A DNA stretch of 64,000 bases. It comes from Combretum micranthum (Eukaryota > Streptophyta > Magnoliopsida > Myrtales > Combretaceae). Position numbers and translations under genes: made by a program. Below the pieces are notes generated by a model. That model was not told the DNA's origin. It did no database searches and saw only the letters and a list, made by a program, of their open reading frames with translations. The DNA lies in contig JAMXBD010002463.1 in assembly GCA_024138025.1 (NCBI GenBank), positions 1 to 64,000 on the forward strand. The letters are read 5' to 3'. Below are positions 24,858 to 38,135 of the stretch, one piece after another; within the stretch, counting starts at the first letter, position 1, and each line of letters begins with the position of its first letter.

Positions 24858-27800
24858 TGTCACGCCCCAACGAGTATCTTAAACGTGACAGCCCGTTGTA
24901 CGCAATATTAAAACTTAAGAATGACCACCCCAGTCACTCAAAAGCTTCCATATCGATACAAGGCATATATTCACACCAAAGGAGGACCGTTGGAGTAATG
25001 CATATTAAGATATTGGCAGCGAAACATTCAAAATAACACTTAATATATTTCATCGAAATATAGTGTTTTACAACTTCCACGGGGCATTTCTCTTGATAAT
25101 TTCCATAACAACATAGTCTTACTAAGATAAATAACTAAAGCTAGAAGATTTTAGAAGAAATCTACTCTAAGACTTCAAAACAGAGTTCCTCCAAAAGCTT
25201 CCCAAAATAAAAATTCAGCCCAGATGATCAAGATGGTCTCGGGTACGAAACAAAGGCCCTGTAATATCAAAAGTCTATTGGGGTATAAGCATAACTAACT
25301 TTGTGAGATATTCCTTATGCAAAAGTACTCATAACAGGCATTCAACCAAGTTTATTAAACAAGCATATGAAATGCAACAACCATATAATCAAACAGTACA
25401 TACAACTATCCCGTTTCGTATGTATGATGGATTTACCCCTTCATCAGTGGTTAGGGAATGATTTGAACTAGGCCCCAAACGACCTCCTTAAAAGTTGTGT
25501 GCGTCTTGAGGTTCCAACGAACCGTACTACTAGTCCCTGAGCTTTTTTTACTTAAAAAGATCGATCCGGCTCAGCTACAACTTGAGGTCATATTCCCCGA
25601 ATGTCCTAAATCATCAAGATGTAGCCAGGCAGCTTACCTTTCTGGTCCCACGCTGAGGAGTAGTAGTAAAAATGTGAAATGATATTCTAAGTGATATGCA
25701 TGAGTAATTTAGTGCATGGGGATTCCAATATGACATTAAGTCATTTAAAGTGATCAAGCAATAATTGCATATATAGCAATACATACATAGAAACAATTAT
25801 ATCAATCACAGATCGGGTTCCGATATACTTATCGTTCATTGATCACACGTAACATTTCACATACAGAATTCTTATGATATCCCACATGCATATCAATTTT
25901 ATCTTTTCCTAATATCTAGTGCTCTATTCTACAAGCACATGCGTGAATACATAAATGTAAAGGAAACTCACTCGTCCATAGCGATCTTCTATGAGTTGAA
26001 GTAATCATCGGGGAAGAGAAGACCTTGGTCCTCGACACCTAAACAAAAGAAATTCTCGAAATGAGTATTTCATCCAAGATTTACTCAAATTCTCTAATTT
26101 TATCTTATTGAATTCGTCAAAATTCACATGAATGGAAATTCCAACTTAAAATGGCCATAACTTGCTCATTTTAACTCAGAATTTCGCATATTATATATTG
26201 AATTCTACCTACTTGAAAAGATATAACTATTTCTAAGATTATTTTTATCAAAATAATCTATTTGTGTCTCGGAATAGTGACATGCAGAACTGTTACGAAA
26301 CTCTAGTTTGCAAAAACACAATTTTCCAAGCTTTTTTTTCATCTAAAAATTCTTGTATCAAAATATAGATATTTGTATAGTTGGAAAATCTTTTAGACTT
26401 ATGTATATTTACTCATATCATAAGCATGATTTTAGTGAAGTTTTCCCAACAATGAATTTTGTATTATAAGGTGTTCTAAAAGTTGGAAAAGTAATGTTTT
26501 GGAAATTTTTATTTTAGCTTTGTTGGAAAAGTTCTTAGATTTATTATAAGTAAATATTTTCCTCTTTTTAATTTTATCTATCTTTTTAAAACAATTCATA
26601 TTTTCCAAAATAATTTTATTTCTACAACTTCATTTTTAAGAGTTAAAAATGTAGTTTCTAAATGTTTTCTTGATAGTGATAAAACTTTCTTAAAGTTTAC
26701 TTGTTCTTAGTTTTTCCTAAAGTTAGTTCCATTTTAAAATAATAGTGTTATTCTAATTTTATTTCCTAAGTAAGATTCATCTTTAAAAAGATTTATTCTT
26801 TGATGATTTTTGTAAAACTTATCTAATCTTAGTATGTTGATGAAAACTTTATAAATGAGTTTAAGAAAACTTTTGTTAAACGAAGAATTAGTAACATTAA
26901 GTTTAAAGAAACTTTCTTATTTCATCGGTTTGAAAAGAGAGTATGTAAAAATTCTACTTTATGTATTCTTTGATGAAACTCTAATGTACCATTATTGCTA
27001 AGACTTGTGAGGAGTTTACTTAAATTTTTTTGAAAGGTTTGTGAAGGTAAAACTCTTAGCTTTTAATGAAAATTCTTTCTTTAAGTAACCAAAATTTATT
27101 TGAAAAGAGTTCATCAAAATATTTTCTTCATATTTTTGTTGAGACAATATCAATATGTCCATGCATGAACATGAATATGTATTTATCTGAAATATAATCA
27201 AAATAACATAATAAAATAAAATAAATGTAATAAGACCATAATAGTAAAGTTAAGTATTGGAAACCTTAGCTTCATCAAGGTATGGGACTAAGAATAGACT
27301 AGTTAGAAAAAAAAGAAAAAAAAAGAAAATTGTTTTGACTTGATAAGGACAAGTTTAAGACTAATCTTAATAATAGCATGACATAAATAAATAAATTGCA
27401 AGCATAGAAATAAATAAATAACAAGTGAGCTTATATGCTCTAAAGAAATATATTTAATATACATAATACTATATAGAAGTTAGATTAAAGCAAATAATAA
27501 TAACAATAATAACAACAACATAATAACAATAATAACATAATGGAAAATATGAACATGAACATGGACAAAAACAAAATATGAACATATTATTGCGTTTTTA
27601 ACTCTCATGAGTCTAAGAAACATACACTAAGCTCATGCTAAGTTATATGAATATGATGAGTATATATAAGAAATTTTTACCTAAAGTTATGTGTTTGTTG
27701 AAGAGGAAGTGAATGGATTGTAGTAATATGTGGGAAATAGTTTTATGGAGAGATGGGAGGACTTGGGAGAGAATTTGAGAGAGAGAGTTTGTGGAGTAAC

Positions 27801-28568
27801 TTTGGTAGAGTTTTAGTAGGAAATGAGTTATGTGAAAGAATGAAGGAAGAAAGAGGTATTTATAGAGTTTTTGAGTGAAAATTAGATGTAATTAAATAAA
27901 TTAAAAAATAAAATAAATTGAGAGTGATAGGAGAGAGAGGGTGGACAGCAAGCATGGGGAAAGGGAAGAAAAATTGATTAAATTTGTTGTTTGTAATAAA
28001 AAGAAGTAATGTATAAAGTGTGATGTGATTAAAGTTGTAAAGGAAAGGTAAATTGTAAGGTATAGGTATGATAGTGTGTAAGAGTAGAGTGTAAGAAAAA
28101 GTAGAGATAGTGAAATAGTAATGAATAGTAGAAATAGTACTTTGAATAGTAGATTAGACAATTAAAATACCGGTAGTAAAGAAAATACGTGTAAACGGCC
28201 TATATCCGATATTTTTAGTTATCGAAAAATTCTAAAATTGATATTTTTGAAAACCTTATATTTTTTACGAGTCTAATGGTGTTGTTGGAATATTTTGACT
28301 ATCGGTATGCCGAGGCACGGTTTTCGAAAACTGATCCTGTTCGAATCGAAAGACACTAGAAAATTGCAAATATGATCTTTTTAAGCTTTCCTATATTATT
28401 ACAAACTATTATGCATAATTATCTCAATTTCATTGTTTAGGGTTTAAGAACAGGGATTGTCGGATCTAGATTCACTAGACTAAACATAGAACTAGGTTAA
28501 CTTTAGGGTTCCGGTTAGACTTCGGTTCTTAGGATTTACTATATTATCAAAAAATCTAGGTGCTTACA
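24858..28568 (-). mobile_element. Solo LTR T5 of family T inserted in GY1 gag
   Basis: 3711 bp, beginning TGTCACGCCCCAACGAG and ending GTGCTTACA. Flanking 5-bp duplications are ATCCA (24853-24857) and ATCCC (28569-28573). The interrupted gag codons join across it. It is collinear with the other T copies, including the conserved CATAACTTGCTCATTTTAAC block at 26156-26175 and the GGGGTATAAGC block at 25279. No internal domain was seen. Confidence 0.9.
27855..27866 (-). promoter_or_regulatory. TATA box of LTR T5
   Basis: Minus strand CTATAAATACC. A donor-like AGGTAAA lies downstream (plus strand TTTACCT near 27677). The GC box seen in other copies is eroded here (GGACAGCAAGCATGG near 27943). Confidence 0.6.
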
Positions 28569-28573
28569 ATCCC

Positions 28574-28847
28574 TTCTAACTTCTCCTCGCTTACTATCAT
28601 TAGAAGGCAGTGGGGATGGTACTTCTGTGCGAACTCATGTTACATTAGGGTTTTGAAACAATTTTTGTACCATTAAGGCAAGAGTATTGACTGTGTTAAT
28701 CAAAGCTTGAATCTATTGATTCACACTCCTATCACCATCAACTTAGACTTCTCTATTACTAGCATTATTATCATGAGCCCCTTTGTTTCCACAAACTCCA
28801 CTATTAACTTCCTCACCAAAATTTCCATGTGTACTTTCGTTTGACAT
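28574..28847 (-). pseudogene. GY1 Gag, N-terminal part
   Basis: ATG at 28847-28845 (minus) opens MSNESTHGNFGEEVNSG, a polar N-terminus typical of plant gypsy Gag. One stop (near 28747) and another (near 28650) interrupt it before the T5 junction. The start was chosen as the first ATG after the leader, about 130 bp from the PBS. Confidence 0.65.
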
Positions 28848-28980
28848 CTTTAGACTACATGATTAGTAACCACAATCACAAACCTTGGGATTGATATTAA
28901 ACCCTAATATCCAATCATAACCACAAACCCTATTCACACACAAATACATAATAATGATAGAGACAACTAACCGTAAACTG

Positions 28981-28993
28981 TGATCTGATACCA
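28981..28993 (-). promoter_or_regulatory. Primer-binding site of GY1
   Basis: Minus strand TGGTATCAGATCA, complementary to initiator Met-tRNA with slight decay, seven bases from the proposed 5' LTR end. Confidence 0.8.
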
Positions 28994-29000
28994 ATAAACA

Positions 29001-29820
29001 TGATATGCCTAAGAAATTAATCGCTAGAGTATCTATGGATTAATACTTCTTAATCTTAAAGAAATTCCTAAGACCTAACACAAGAATTAGGGTTTGCTTG
29101 AAAGTTAAAGATAAGTTCTTTGCTTATCTTATATATGACTCACCAAGAGAAACAAAGAGGGTTTTAACACTAGTAAGCTATTGATATGACTCATAATATC
29201 TCACTCTGTCTGCATTTACCACAGTTAAAGTTGATTGGTAAGAGTAGGGTTCGTGAGAAGAATCTCTCAAGGGAAAGAATTTTCATTAAACTAATAAATT
29301 TGTTATTGTTTACAAAGAAAGTTCCTTTTATACCCTATGTATTAGAGTAAGGGAAGAATAGTAAATTCTAATCAAAGATAAAGAAAGATATCTAATAAAA
29401 TAAAAGAAAAATATTAACTAAATCAAATTTATGTTGTCATAAATGGTTGAGTCACAGTCGTGGCACAGGACATGAAATGTGCATCCTAAATTATTAATCC
29501 CTTATCATGGTCGGGACATGGGCGTGATACTAAAGATCATCGACAGCATCACGAGCATGATGATCAATTAGATTTCCTCGTTGTCTTTCCTTAGTTGTTA
29601 CAGCTTGGATTACAGGTGTGACTTGCATGTTTCCTTTGTTTTCTACTTTCTTTTCTTCATTCTTCACACAAATTGATATGTAATTATCCTGGAATGTACT
29701 CTATAACCGTGAAAGTTATGGTCATCTTCATATGGTTGATGAGTCAAAACTCTCTAAATCAAGTTCCACAACCTCTTAGCTCTAGATCGTATAATTAGGC
29801 CTCTAACTTGACTCCCATCA
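29001..29820 (-). repeat. 5' LTR of GY1
   Basis: 820 bp, TGATATGCCTAAG to TTGACTCCCATCA on the plus strand. It is homologous throughout to 9366-10174. Confidence 0.87.
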
Positions 29821-32467
29821 ATATGCTATGCAACATTCAAGCGAACACAAAAATATATATGGTTATTCGAAAATCGCTTATAGAATGGATTTATACCCTT
29901 CGTAACAAGAGTTAGGGAATCAAATTAAAGGATCTCGATGATCCTATACTCTGCCAACCTTAGGACTCCTCCCTAAGCGTATATGCAATAAGGTTCCAAA
30001 CTTAAGGCTGCTTTCCCTAAGCAACTTAGCTCCTTAAGAAAGAGTAAGGCCTATGGTCCTCGACTCATCAGTAGCTTAACTGGTCCACCACGTAGTACTA
30101 GCAAGCTTCAACCTATGACTCAAAATGCTATGCATGTCCAATTTATTCCTTCAAGTCAAATAGTGGTAAGTTTCTTATTGATGATCGCACAATAATCAAA
30201 CACTCACAATATTCACAACATATCAGGGCACATACTTAACAACCAATGCAATTATCATAATTAATTAAGTAGTTTCTCATTCCACAGCCAAGTGAAAAAA
30301 CACATGTATCTCCCATAATCCACAAACATACTTCATTTTTTTATACTCTTAGAATATCTAGGGCAACTATATTACATACACAAATAAGCACGTAAATCAT
30401 AAGAGATACTTACCCTACCATATTTTATCCCTGGTCATAGTAATCCTTTGGATGTGCTAACTTGGTTTTGAAGTCTCCTGAATAAAGAAATAAATAACAT
30501 AATAAGAAAATTATCAAAACTTTTCTAAAAAATTATTCTAATTCTACTTTTCCCGCTATAATTTCCCAATATAGTAGTTTTTCCTTAAGACAACTATATA
30601 TTGTTCATTTGAAGTCTAAATTTCTCATATGAGTACTCATTTTTTATTGTTTTTAAATGCTCTATCCATTTTTATAGTATTTTTATTATTTGGGCTTGGG
30701 ATGGTCTCGGGTCAATAAGGGTCATATTCGACCCTTAAGTGCTTTGCTCCTATTTTGGTGTTTATCTAGGGTTTAGCCACTCCTAAGGTTATCTACCATG
30801 TATAATCATGTATCCTAAGTATCAATAGGGTTATTGAAGAGACTTATATGAACTTTTTTTAATCCACTTGCACCTATACCTCAATCACAAAATGTATGGT
30901 TTCAAAACTCAACTTTATTGCATCTTGATTATGGTTTTATCTTTTGTAAGATGACTTCAAATAAAAGATTGAAAGGTATGGGATGCCCCTATCCCTCTCC
31001 TAGGGTCTCAACATTCAAAAGAAGGAGGAGAATGGGTATCTCTTTCATTCTTTTCTTAATATCTTATGTAAGTTTTCATCTTTGACCTTTAATAACTATT
31101 TACAACACAAAAAAGGCTTAGAGTTTAACTCTTGAGCTCCTAAACTCTTGGCATGCATGGGGAAAAGAAGAAAATGGAAAATTTTCCTTCACCTTTTTAT
31201 CGTCCTCTTAGTCCTAATGGTATATCCATTTGTGTGGCTTCTATATCATAAAAAAAAAAAAAGGAAAGAAAGAATCTTAAACTCCTCTAGTAGTGTACTT
31301 AAGGTTTGGGACACTTGAGATAGGAGGGAAGATAGAATTTCTTTTGATTACTTTTTACTACTACTTTTAGGCTTTATGAATTTAGCCACCATTGTAACAA
31401 CTTAGAACTAAAAGGAGAAAAAAGGAAGAAAACAAAATTCTTTTAACTCTTTCACTACTACTTTCATGTTTTACCACTTTAGTCATCATGGCAATAACTT
31501 GAGATAAACTAAAAGACTTGAAACATATTGCCTTTTTTTTTTAACATAAATATATGTTGGGGAAGAAAGATGAGCGCTTCATCTTGTTCAAGCTTCTATA
31601 CTTACAAACATGACCCTAAAGGTAAGGATCTCAATTTAGTCACTTAAGTCATCACCTAGGGTTTGGCATCTTAGAAGAAAGAAGGAAGAAAATCTTAAGC
31701 TCTTAATTTCAAACTACTAGAAAAGCTATTTTAAGGAGCTAAGATGGAGTTCAATCTCTTCCTCCTCTCTCCCTAACAATTAACACCCTTGGGACAATAA
31801 AAGAGGAGGTTTTGTTTGTTCCTTCTTTCCCTTTAGCTTTACTCATTAAATTATTCCCACTAGTAGCATGAACTTTCTGAGGAAAACTTTGCTTATTACC
31901 TTTCCTAAAGGCTAGCTAGAGTGTGCTTTGGGTTTAGAGGTATCCTCTTAATGGAATGATGATGGTTTAGTGGAGGAATGTGGTGGGGAGCTAGATTAAG
32001 AGGGGAAGCTGAGAGGGTTGGCGGAAGAAGGTGCTGAGAGATAGAGAAGAGAAAAGAAGAAAGGAAGGAAAAAAAAAGGAAAAGAGACACTCAAGTGTGT
32101 GTATGTCTAATAGAGCGAGAGAGGTGGTGTGAGAGAGAATGGGGAGGGGAAGGGGTAGCCAACCATAAAGAAAAGAAGAAAAGAGCGAGAGATGAAAGGA
32201 GTGAAGTGAATGGGGAAATGATGGTTGTACATAAGAAAAGAGAAAGAGTACGTGTAGGCAGTAGCAATTGCCTATAAGTATACACTTTAGGTGTACAATG
32301 TAGAACATAAAGGACACAAAACCCATATTTAAAATAGAGAATCAAGACGTTTGAGTGATAGATGGAAAAGAAGAGAAAAAGAAAAAAAGAGAAGTAGAGG
32401 GAACAGAGAGAGATTGCTGAGAAAGAGAGAAAGAGAGAGAGAGAAATAAGGTCATAGAGAGAGGGTC
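29821..32467 (-). mobile_element. Right piece of diverged LTR T3 (family T)
   Basis: Resumes the LTR interrupted by GY1 and is recognisable to about 30490 by family landmarks: GAATGGATTTATACCC at 29883, a CTATGCATG word near 30130, CAAATAAGCACGTAAATC near 30381 and a TCATAGTAATCC word near 30434. Beyond that it is very diverged: a GA-rich stretch (31990-32467) with AGGGGTAGCCAACCATAAAG at 32151 corresponds in place to the U3 GC-box region. There is no coding evidence; long open frames here are purine-strand artefacts. Confidence 0.5.
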
Positions 32468-35400
32468 TGTTGCGCCTCGAGAGGTATATCAAACATGACA
32501 GTTCACCTTATAAAATATTAAAGCCTATGAATGACTTCCTTAGCCATGCAAAGGTTTTCATATCATGCACAAGATGTATAACACATCAGAGGGAATATAT
32601 CGGAGTAGTGCAATTTACTTTGATAACAATTAAATGACAAAGTAAGAGACATACTTAACATGAAACATAAATAAGGTCAATTACAATTCTTAGAGGCATA
32701 CTCCTACTAATGTTTTCAATTTTACATAAATACATTTCTTAGTAATCTCCAAAATATCAACATAACATATATTACTGATAAAGAAATTTCAAGAAAGTAA
32801 ATTACTTCCATGCTTTTACTTTTTCCATGGGAACTCAGTAATCCATCAATGATTTTGTTAGTGTCCTATCCTCAAATAAGGTCTCAAGCATACCTATTTC
32901 AACAAATTCTATGGGGTGTAAGCTTACAACGTGCTTAGTTAGATATTCTCTTTATTCGTACCATGTTTCAAACAAGTTTATTAATTTTCATACGTATGCT
33001 ATGCAACAACCACATAATACAAACAATCATGTATGGGTATCCAAAAACCATACATAAAACGAATTTACGCCTCGAGGGTTAGAGAATGATATTTGAAGGT
33101 CTATACGATCTTCTACTGTTAATTCCCGAGCCTCTTACTCAAAGTGATCAATCGGCATGACTTATCCTTGGGATGTATCCATGGTGCACCTTAATTCCTT
33201 AAGAATGAGCATAGCCATGGGCCCACATGGCCTCAGAGCCTCTCAATTCTTTGCGTAGGAGTAGCAGCCTTCGACATGTGATTTAACGAATGCAATGCGT
33301 GTCCATTTAATTTATATCAAAGCCAAGTATAATTATGGTATACTTAAAGGTGATCAACAAGTATCATACACACATAAGCAACATGTAATATTGATGATAT
33401 GCTTAAACAATCATTTGTTGGTTTCGATATGCTTAACATCCTTTGTCACATGTTAACAGATGCACATACATAAGTATCCATAACCCCCTATATGTTCATT
33501 TTATCTTGTACTTATAAATCTAGTGCAACTATCTACAAGCACAAGCAATGTAGCAAAATAATGAAGTAAAACTTACTCATCCATAATGCAATTTACTTAG
33601 TCGTAATAATCCTTAGGAAGGAGAGTCTTATATTCCTCATCACCTAGATAAAAGAAATACCAATAATGAGTATTTCATTGAAGTTCTACTTAAACTTTCT
33701 AATTTTATCTTCTTATTTTCGTCAAAATTCGGATTAAGAAAAATTCCAACTTAAAACGGTCATAACTTTGCTCATTTTAACTCGAAATTTCACATATTGG
33801 TAGTCGTTTTCTACCTACTCAAAAAGATATATCTATTTCTAAGTTTATTTTTAATATTTAAATTCATTTGGGTTTCAAAATGGATCGGTACAGATATGAC
33901 CTGAAAGTCCCAACTCTTAAATTTCAAATTTTCCCAAGTTTTACTTCGCTTGGATACTTTATAGCAACATATAAATATTCCTACCTTTAAAAATCATTTA
34001 TATCAACAATAACTCATATTATATGCATCACCCTAGTGATATTATTCCAAATTAAAACTTTGTAAAGTAATCTTTTGTAGAAAGTAGTAATGTTGAGTTC
34101 TATGAAAAATCATGTTCTTGACTTGTGATAAAATTCCTATTTGTAAACATGTGACTTACCAATAAAAAAACACAGTTTAATATTTTTTTTAAATCTCAAG
34201 GGTCTTATATTTGAAAAGAGTTGTATTTAAAAATTTATTTTACAAAACATGGTTTTACTTATTGATTGCATAAAATGCTAAAGTGGGTTTCCTCTTGAAA
34301 TTTTCCTAAGTTTGATTCTTAAATAAAATTTTTATTCTTAGATTGCACAATTGTGAAACTTGATTTAAGGAAAACCATGATTTCATATTTATTTTGAGTC
34401 CATGAATATTTTATTTTCCATACTAAACTCCTTTTAAGTAATTATTCTCCAAAACATGAATCTTTATGTGATTGTAAGGAAAAACCATTCCAAGTTTTAT
34501 TATCTCTAAAATGTTTTAAGTTTTAGCATAAAGGAAATTAAATGAATGGTTTGTTATAAATTTTTATTCTCATAATAACTCTTCTTAATTAATTTTTTTT
34601 TCAACAAATGGACCTTTAGGGGAGTTGTTGAAAGAAAAACTAAAATTTTTAGTTTGTTATAAGTGGGTGTCCAAATTATTATAGCCATTTTTTTTATTTC
34701 CTAAACTTCATAAAAGGAAATAAATTTACTTTTAAAACTTAGTTTCTTAAGTTGTCTACTAATTTTATTTTTAAGTGAACTTTAACTAGTGAGTTGATTT
34801 TTAAGTTTGTTTTAGGAAAATTGTTTTATTCAAAGTGTTTATCAAAATATTGGCAAATGCCTTAAGAATGAGTTTTTAAGAAAAATTGCATAACAAAAGA
34901 TTAGAAGTTTATGATAAATTCATCTTAGTATTTTAGAAAGAGTGTAGCTTGAAGTATTATTCTATGTCTTAATGAAAATTCTTTCTAGGTGTTGAAATTC
35001 ATTTTTCTTAGGAGCTTAGCCCCATTTTTTATATAAGAAAAAATAATCTATATTATCATTTTGAAAATTTTATTAAGATAACAACATCATCATATGACTA
35101 TGCATGAATATGAATTTAGTAGTTACATTATGAGATAATTTATAAATTCATATAGAAAAATAGAAGAATAGAAAATCAAATATGCAAATATAAGAACAAA
35201 ATATGGAAGTCTTAGCTTATTATCAAGACTTCCCAGAACTTACAAATGGACAAGTTCCATGAAAATAAGAAAATAAAAATAGCAAGAAATAAATATGAGA
35301 GTCTTTGGCTTCATCAAGGCTCCCGAGACTTGAATATCTTCAGTCTCATGAATAAATTAAATCAAATAAATAAGACAATCACGGGAGTCTTAGATTAATT

Positions 35401-36677
35401 CTCAAGGCTCCTCGAGACTTAGATTATGGACAAGTCCCCTTGTTTTGACTTGATAGAGTACAGTCTAAGACTAGAAGTTAACTAGCTTAATTATTTGCAT
35501 GAAATAAATAAATAAATAAACAATGAAATAAGAGCATAAATAAAATGTTAGATTAGTAAGCTTTAGACTTTAAAAATATATATACATGCTTATACATAAC
35601 AACATATAGGAAGTTATGTTAGAACATAAATATAATATGAACATAACAAGGATGATAAATGGATGTGGTGTTGAACAAGACATCAACAAGATGTTGTTTC
35701 TATGATTTCTTCCCTAGCATGAGCTCATAGGGTTTTAGACATCATAATACACATTTTGTTTATGTTATGTTAACATGAATGAGAGAGATGGTTTAGTGTT
35801 TACCTAAAACTTGAAGATAGAAGGTAGAAGATGAACGAAGAGAAAAATTTTTGTGAAAGATGCTAAAGAGAAGGAGAGATGTCATGATTGGAGAGGAGAA
35901 AGGGGAGAGGATTTGAGAAAAAAAATTGCAAGAGTTTTGTTATGTTTGAGAAATGTGTGTAAAGAATGAAAGAGGAAGATGGTATTTATAGAGTTTTGAG
36001 GAGGAATTTGTGTGTTAATTAAATAGTTAGAAAAAGAAATAAAAATGGAGGAAAGAGGGGGGTAGTTGGCACCGGTTCTAGGGGAGGAAGAGAGAGAGAA
36101 GTGATAAAAATTGATTTTTGTAATAAAAAGTAAGTAACGTATAAAAGAAGTTTAGTAAAAAGTAGTATTGGTAATGTAAATATAAGAAATAGGTGTGTAG
36201 ATTGTAAGAAAAGGCAGAGATCAATGAATAATAGTAAAATAGTAAATTGAATAGTAGACTAGACAAATAAAATACCAGTAGTAAGAAAAATACGCATAAA
36301 TGAGTTATACCTGATATTTTTAGAAGTCGTAAAATTTTGTAACTGATATTTTATGATTCCTTATCTTATTGCAGGTCTAAAAATATTGTCGGAATGTTTT
36401 CACCATTTTGCATGCTGAGACCTTTATTTTGAAAACTGATCTCGTTCGAGTCCGAAACCAGCAAATTTTTTACGAATATGATCTTTTTGGGTTATATCAC
36501 ATTATTTTAGTATATAATCCAAGGTTATCTTACTCTTATTGTTTTACGGTTTCAAGCATGGGATTGCCGGATCTATTCTCATTAAGGCTTATTGTTGACC
36601 TAGTTGACTTTTAGGATTCCGGCTTCAATTTCGATTTAAGATTTATCCATAAGATTATAAAATCCAGGGGTTTATAT
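32468..36677 (-). mobile_element. LTR T6 of family T (diverged)
   Basis: Begins TGTTGCGCCTCGAGAGG (a changed TGTCACGCCCCAAAGGG), followed by ACATGACAGTTCACC. It is collinear with the family through GGGGTGTAAGC (32913), CATAACTTTGCTCATTTTAA (33762-33781), the TATA region and a worn end AAATCCAGGGGTTTATA. It is longer than its relatives because of extra AT-rich sequence in the middle. The flanks GGGTC and TCATA do not match, so the target duplication has decayed or one end is misplaced. Confidence 0.7.
35981..35992 (-). promoter_or_regulatory. TATA box of LTR T6
   Basis: Minus strand CTATAAATACC. GC-box variant GGCACCGGTTCTAGG lies about 80 bp upstream (36067-36081). Confidence 0.6.
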
Positions 36678-37130
36678 CATACTTATATTTTTGGTTCAAA
36701 ATTTAATTTTTACTTTATTTTTATGGTTTATTTAACATTTTGTAGTTCTTCGAATTATTTAATCGAATTTAGGGTTATGTGTTGACTTGGGTTGACTTTT
36801 GGTATTTGATTTAAATTTTTATTCTAAAATTCACCGAAGGTTTTAGGTTATATAGTTTTTTTCATTGAACATTGTTTGGATATACCATCTCGATTTATGT
36901 GTTAAGGATCATATAGATTATTTATTTGGCGTAAGGATTTTGAATTGAATAATTATTGGATTTTTCATTTTTGTTTTTGAAGGTTCTCTTTTTCTTATGG
37001 TTATAAAATTCATATTTGATCTTATTTAGAGTTTCTAGAATTGTTTTAACTTGGTCGATTTTAGGGTTTTGATTTTGTTTTTTAGCTCTAGAATTATTTT
37101 CTAAGAATTATGAAAAATTCAAGGATTTAT
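36678..37130 (-). mobile_element. Two worn LTR right ends of family T type
   Basis: Two successive stretches repeat the characteristic end of family T. One contains GTGTTGACTTGGGTTGACTT near 36780-36860. The other contains TTTAGGGTTTTGATTTTG followed by AAAATTCAAGGATTTATAGG at 37110-37129. They probably are ends of older nested copies, one perhaps of T3. Boundaries are not resolvable. Confidence 0.4.
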
Positions 37131-37140
37131 AGGCCAATGG

Positions 37141-37200
37141 GGAGAGAGCGAGAGAGAGAGAGAGAGAGAGAGAAGAAAAGAAAAGCAAGAAAAAAAAAGG
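37141..37200. repeat. (GA)n microsatellite and purine tract
   Basis: About 13 uninterrupted GA dinucleotides (37148-37172) continue into an AG/A-rich tract. The rest of 37131-38018 is AT-rich without gene evidence. Confidence 0.9.
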
Positions 37201-38018
37201 GAGATGATAAGAAGAAAAAGTACACAATATACTTATAGCCATAATTATACACCACATATGTACTTGTTTGTCATAAAAGTAGGTTTGCAAGTACAAGAAT
37301 CATTGTCATTGAGTAGTGTTTGAAAAGTAGTATGTTGTTATGTAATATAAGAAGAAATAAAGGGATCGTGATATGTTAGGTTCTCTTAATTCATTGACCT
37401 AAAACCCTAATTAAACTACCGATATGATTAAAAGGATTTGATTATAATATTTCATTTTCTTAATTCGATATCATTATAAATCTTGGTTGGCGTGATTAGT
37501 ATTTGATTTATAATTATGCGATGCAATATTCGTTGTATCGAATAATTCATCATATACTTAGTTTGTATCGTTACTAGCACTTCCTTAAGTAATTAACTCT
37601 CAGGTTATATTAGTTGATAGGTCTTTTATTATAGATATATCAAAATCATTGGATCATGAGAAAGGTTTCTAGGGTTTTGGGCCAAGCCAAAATGGGTCAT
37701 TGTTCTAATCAGGAAATTAACTTAAGTATTTGCATAAAGGGTTATCAGATTTTTCGAGAGTTTACACAAACAAGACTTGATCCAGAAAAATCATGTGTTG
37801 AGAACAATTTTTTTTGTCTCAATTCAAAGTAAGGAATATCTACTTTGTAATTTTACCATTGATTTGATGAAATTAAAAGAAAAATTTGGCAAAAAATGAC
37901 CACAAAATAGGCTACTTAGTCATGGAAAGTGCTAGTTCCCAAGAGCTTAAGGAAGAAGAAGATGCTGACATGGCATTCTTCAACACACGAACTACCATGT
38001 GTCCCTGCATGGCTTAAG

Positions 38019-38135
38019 GAAAAAAAAAAAAAAAGGCATCCAGATTCGAATCCAAGACCTCCTTTAAGTATGCACATGAGTTTTCCATTGAGGTTGTTAG
38101 CTTGTGTCTCAACATATATTGCAAACAGTTTAGTT
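38019..38135 (-). repeat. Possible tRNA-related SINE remnant
   Basis: On the minus strand GGATTCGAATCTG (38041-38053) resembles a Pol III box B. It is preceded by ACTTAAAGGAGGTCTTGG-like sequence common in plant tRNA-derived SINEs and followed by a 15-T run. No convincing box A or target duplication was found, so this is tentative. 38136-38560 is AT-rich with no feature. Confidence 0.3.

Larger units (their letters stand above)
9366..29820 (-). mobile_element. Ty3/gypsy retrotransposon GY1, split by CO1 and T5
   Basis: The element runs right to left: 5' LTR 29001-29820, PBS 28981-28993, gag 28847 leftward, protease near 12150-11770, remains of the RT leader, integrase 11440-10205, 3' LTR 9366-10174. 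Order gag-PR-(RT)-IN identifies Ty3/gypsy. The two LTRs (809 and 820 bp) are clearly related along their length. Two insertions split it: copia CO1 (12269-23898) and solo LTR T5 (24858-28568); the gag reading frame joins across T5 once one duplication copy is removed. Flanks are ACATA on the left and ATATG on the right, so a target duplication is suggested but not exact. Without insertions it is about 5.1 kb, short for the class, because most of RT/RNase H is missing. Integrase and protease motifs suggest a plant chromovirus, lineage unresolved. Confidence 0.85.

Noticed and set aside
31905..32492. Overlapping open frames of 61-133 codons on both strands
   Set aside because: The DNA is a purine-rich/pyrimidine-rich tract, which lacks stop codons by composition. 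The products are S/L/F-rich or K/E/R-rich without domains.
32468..36677. Target duplication for T6
   Set aside because: The five bases on each side (GGGTC and TCATA) do not match, and shifting the boundary by a few bases did not give a convincing pair.
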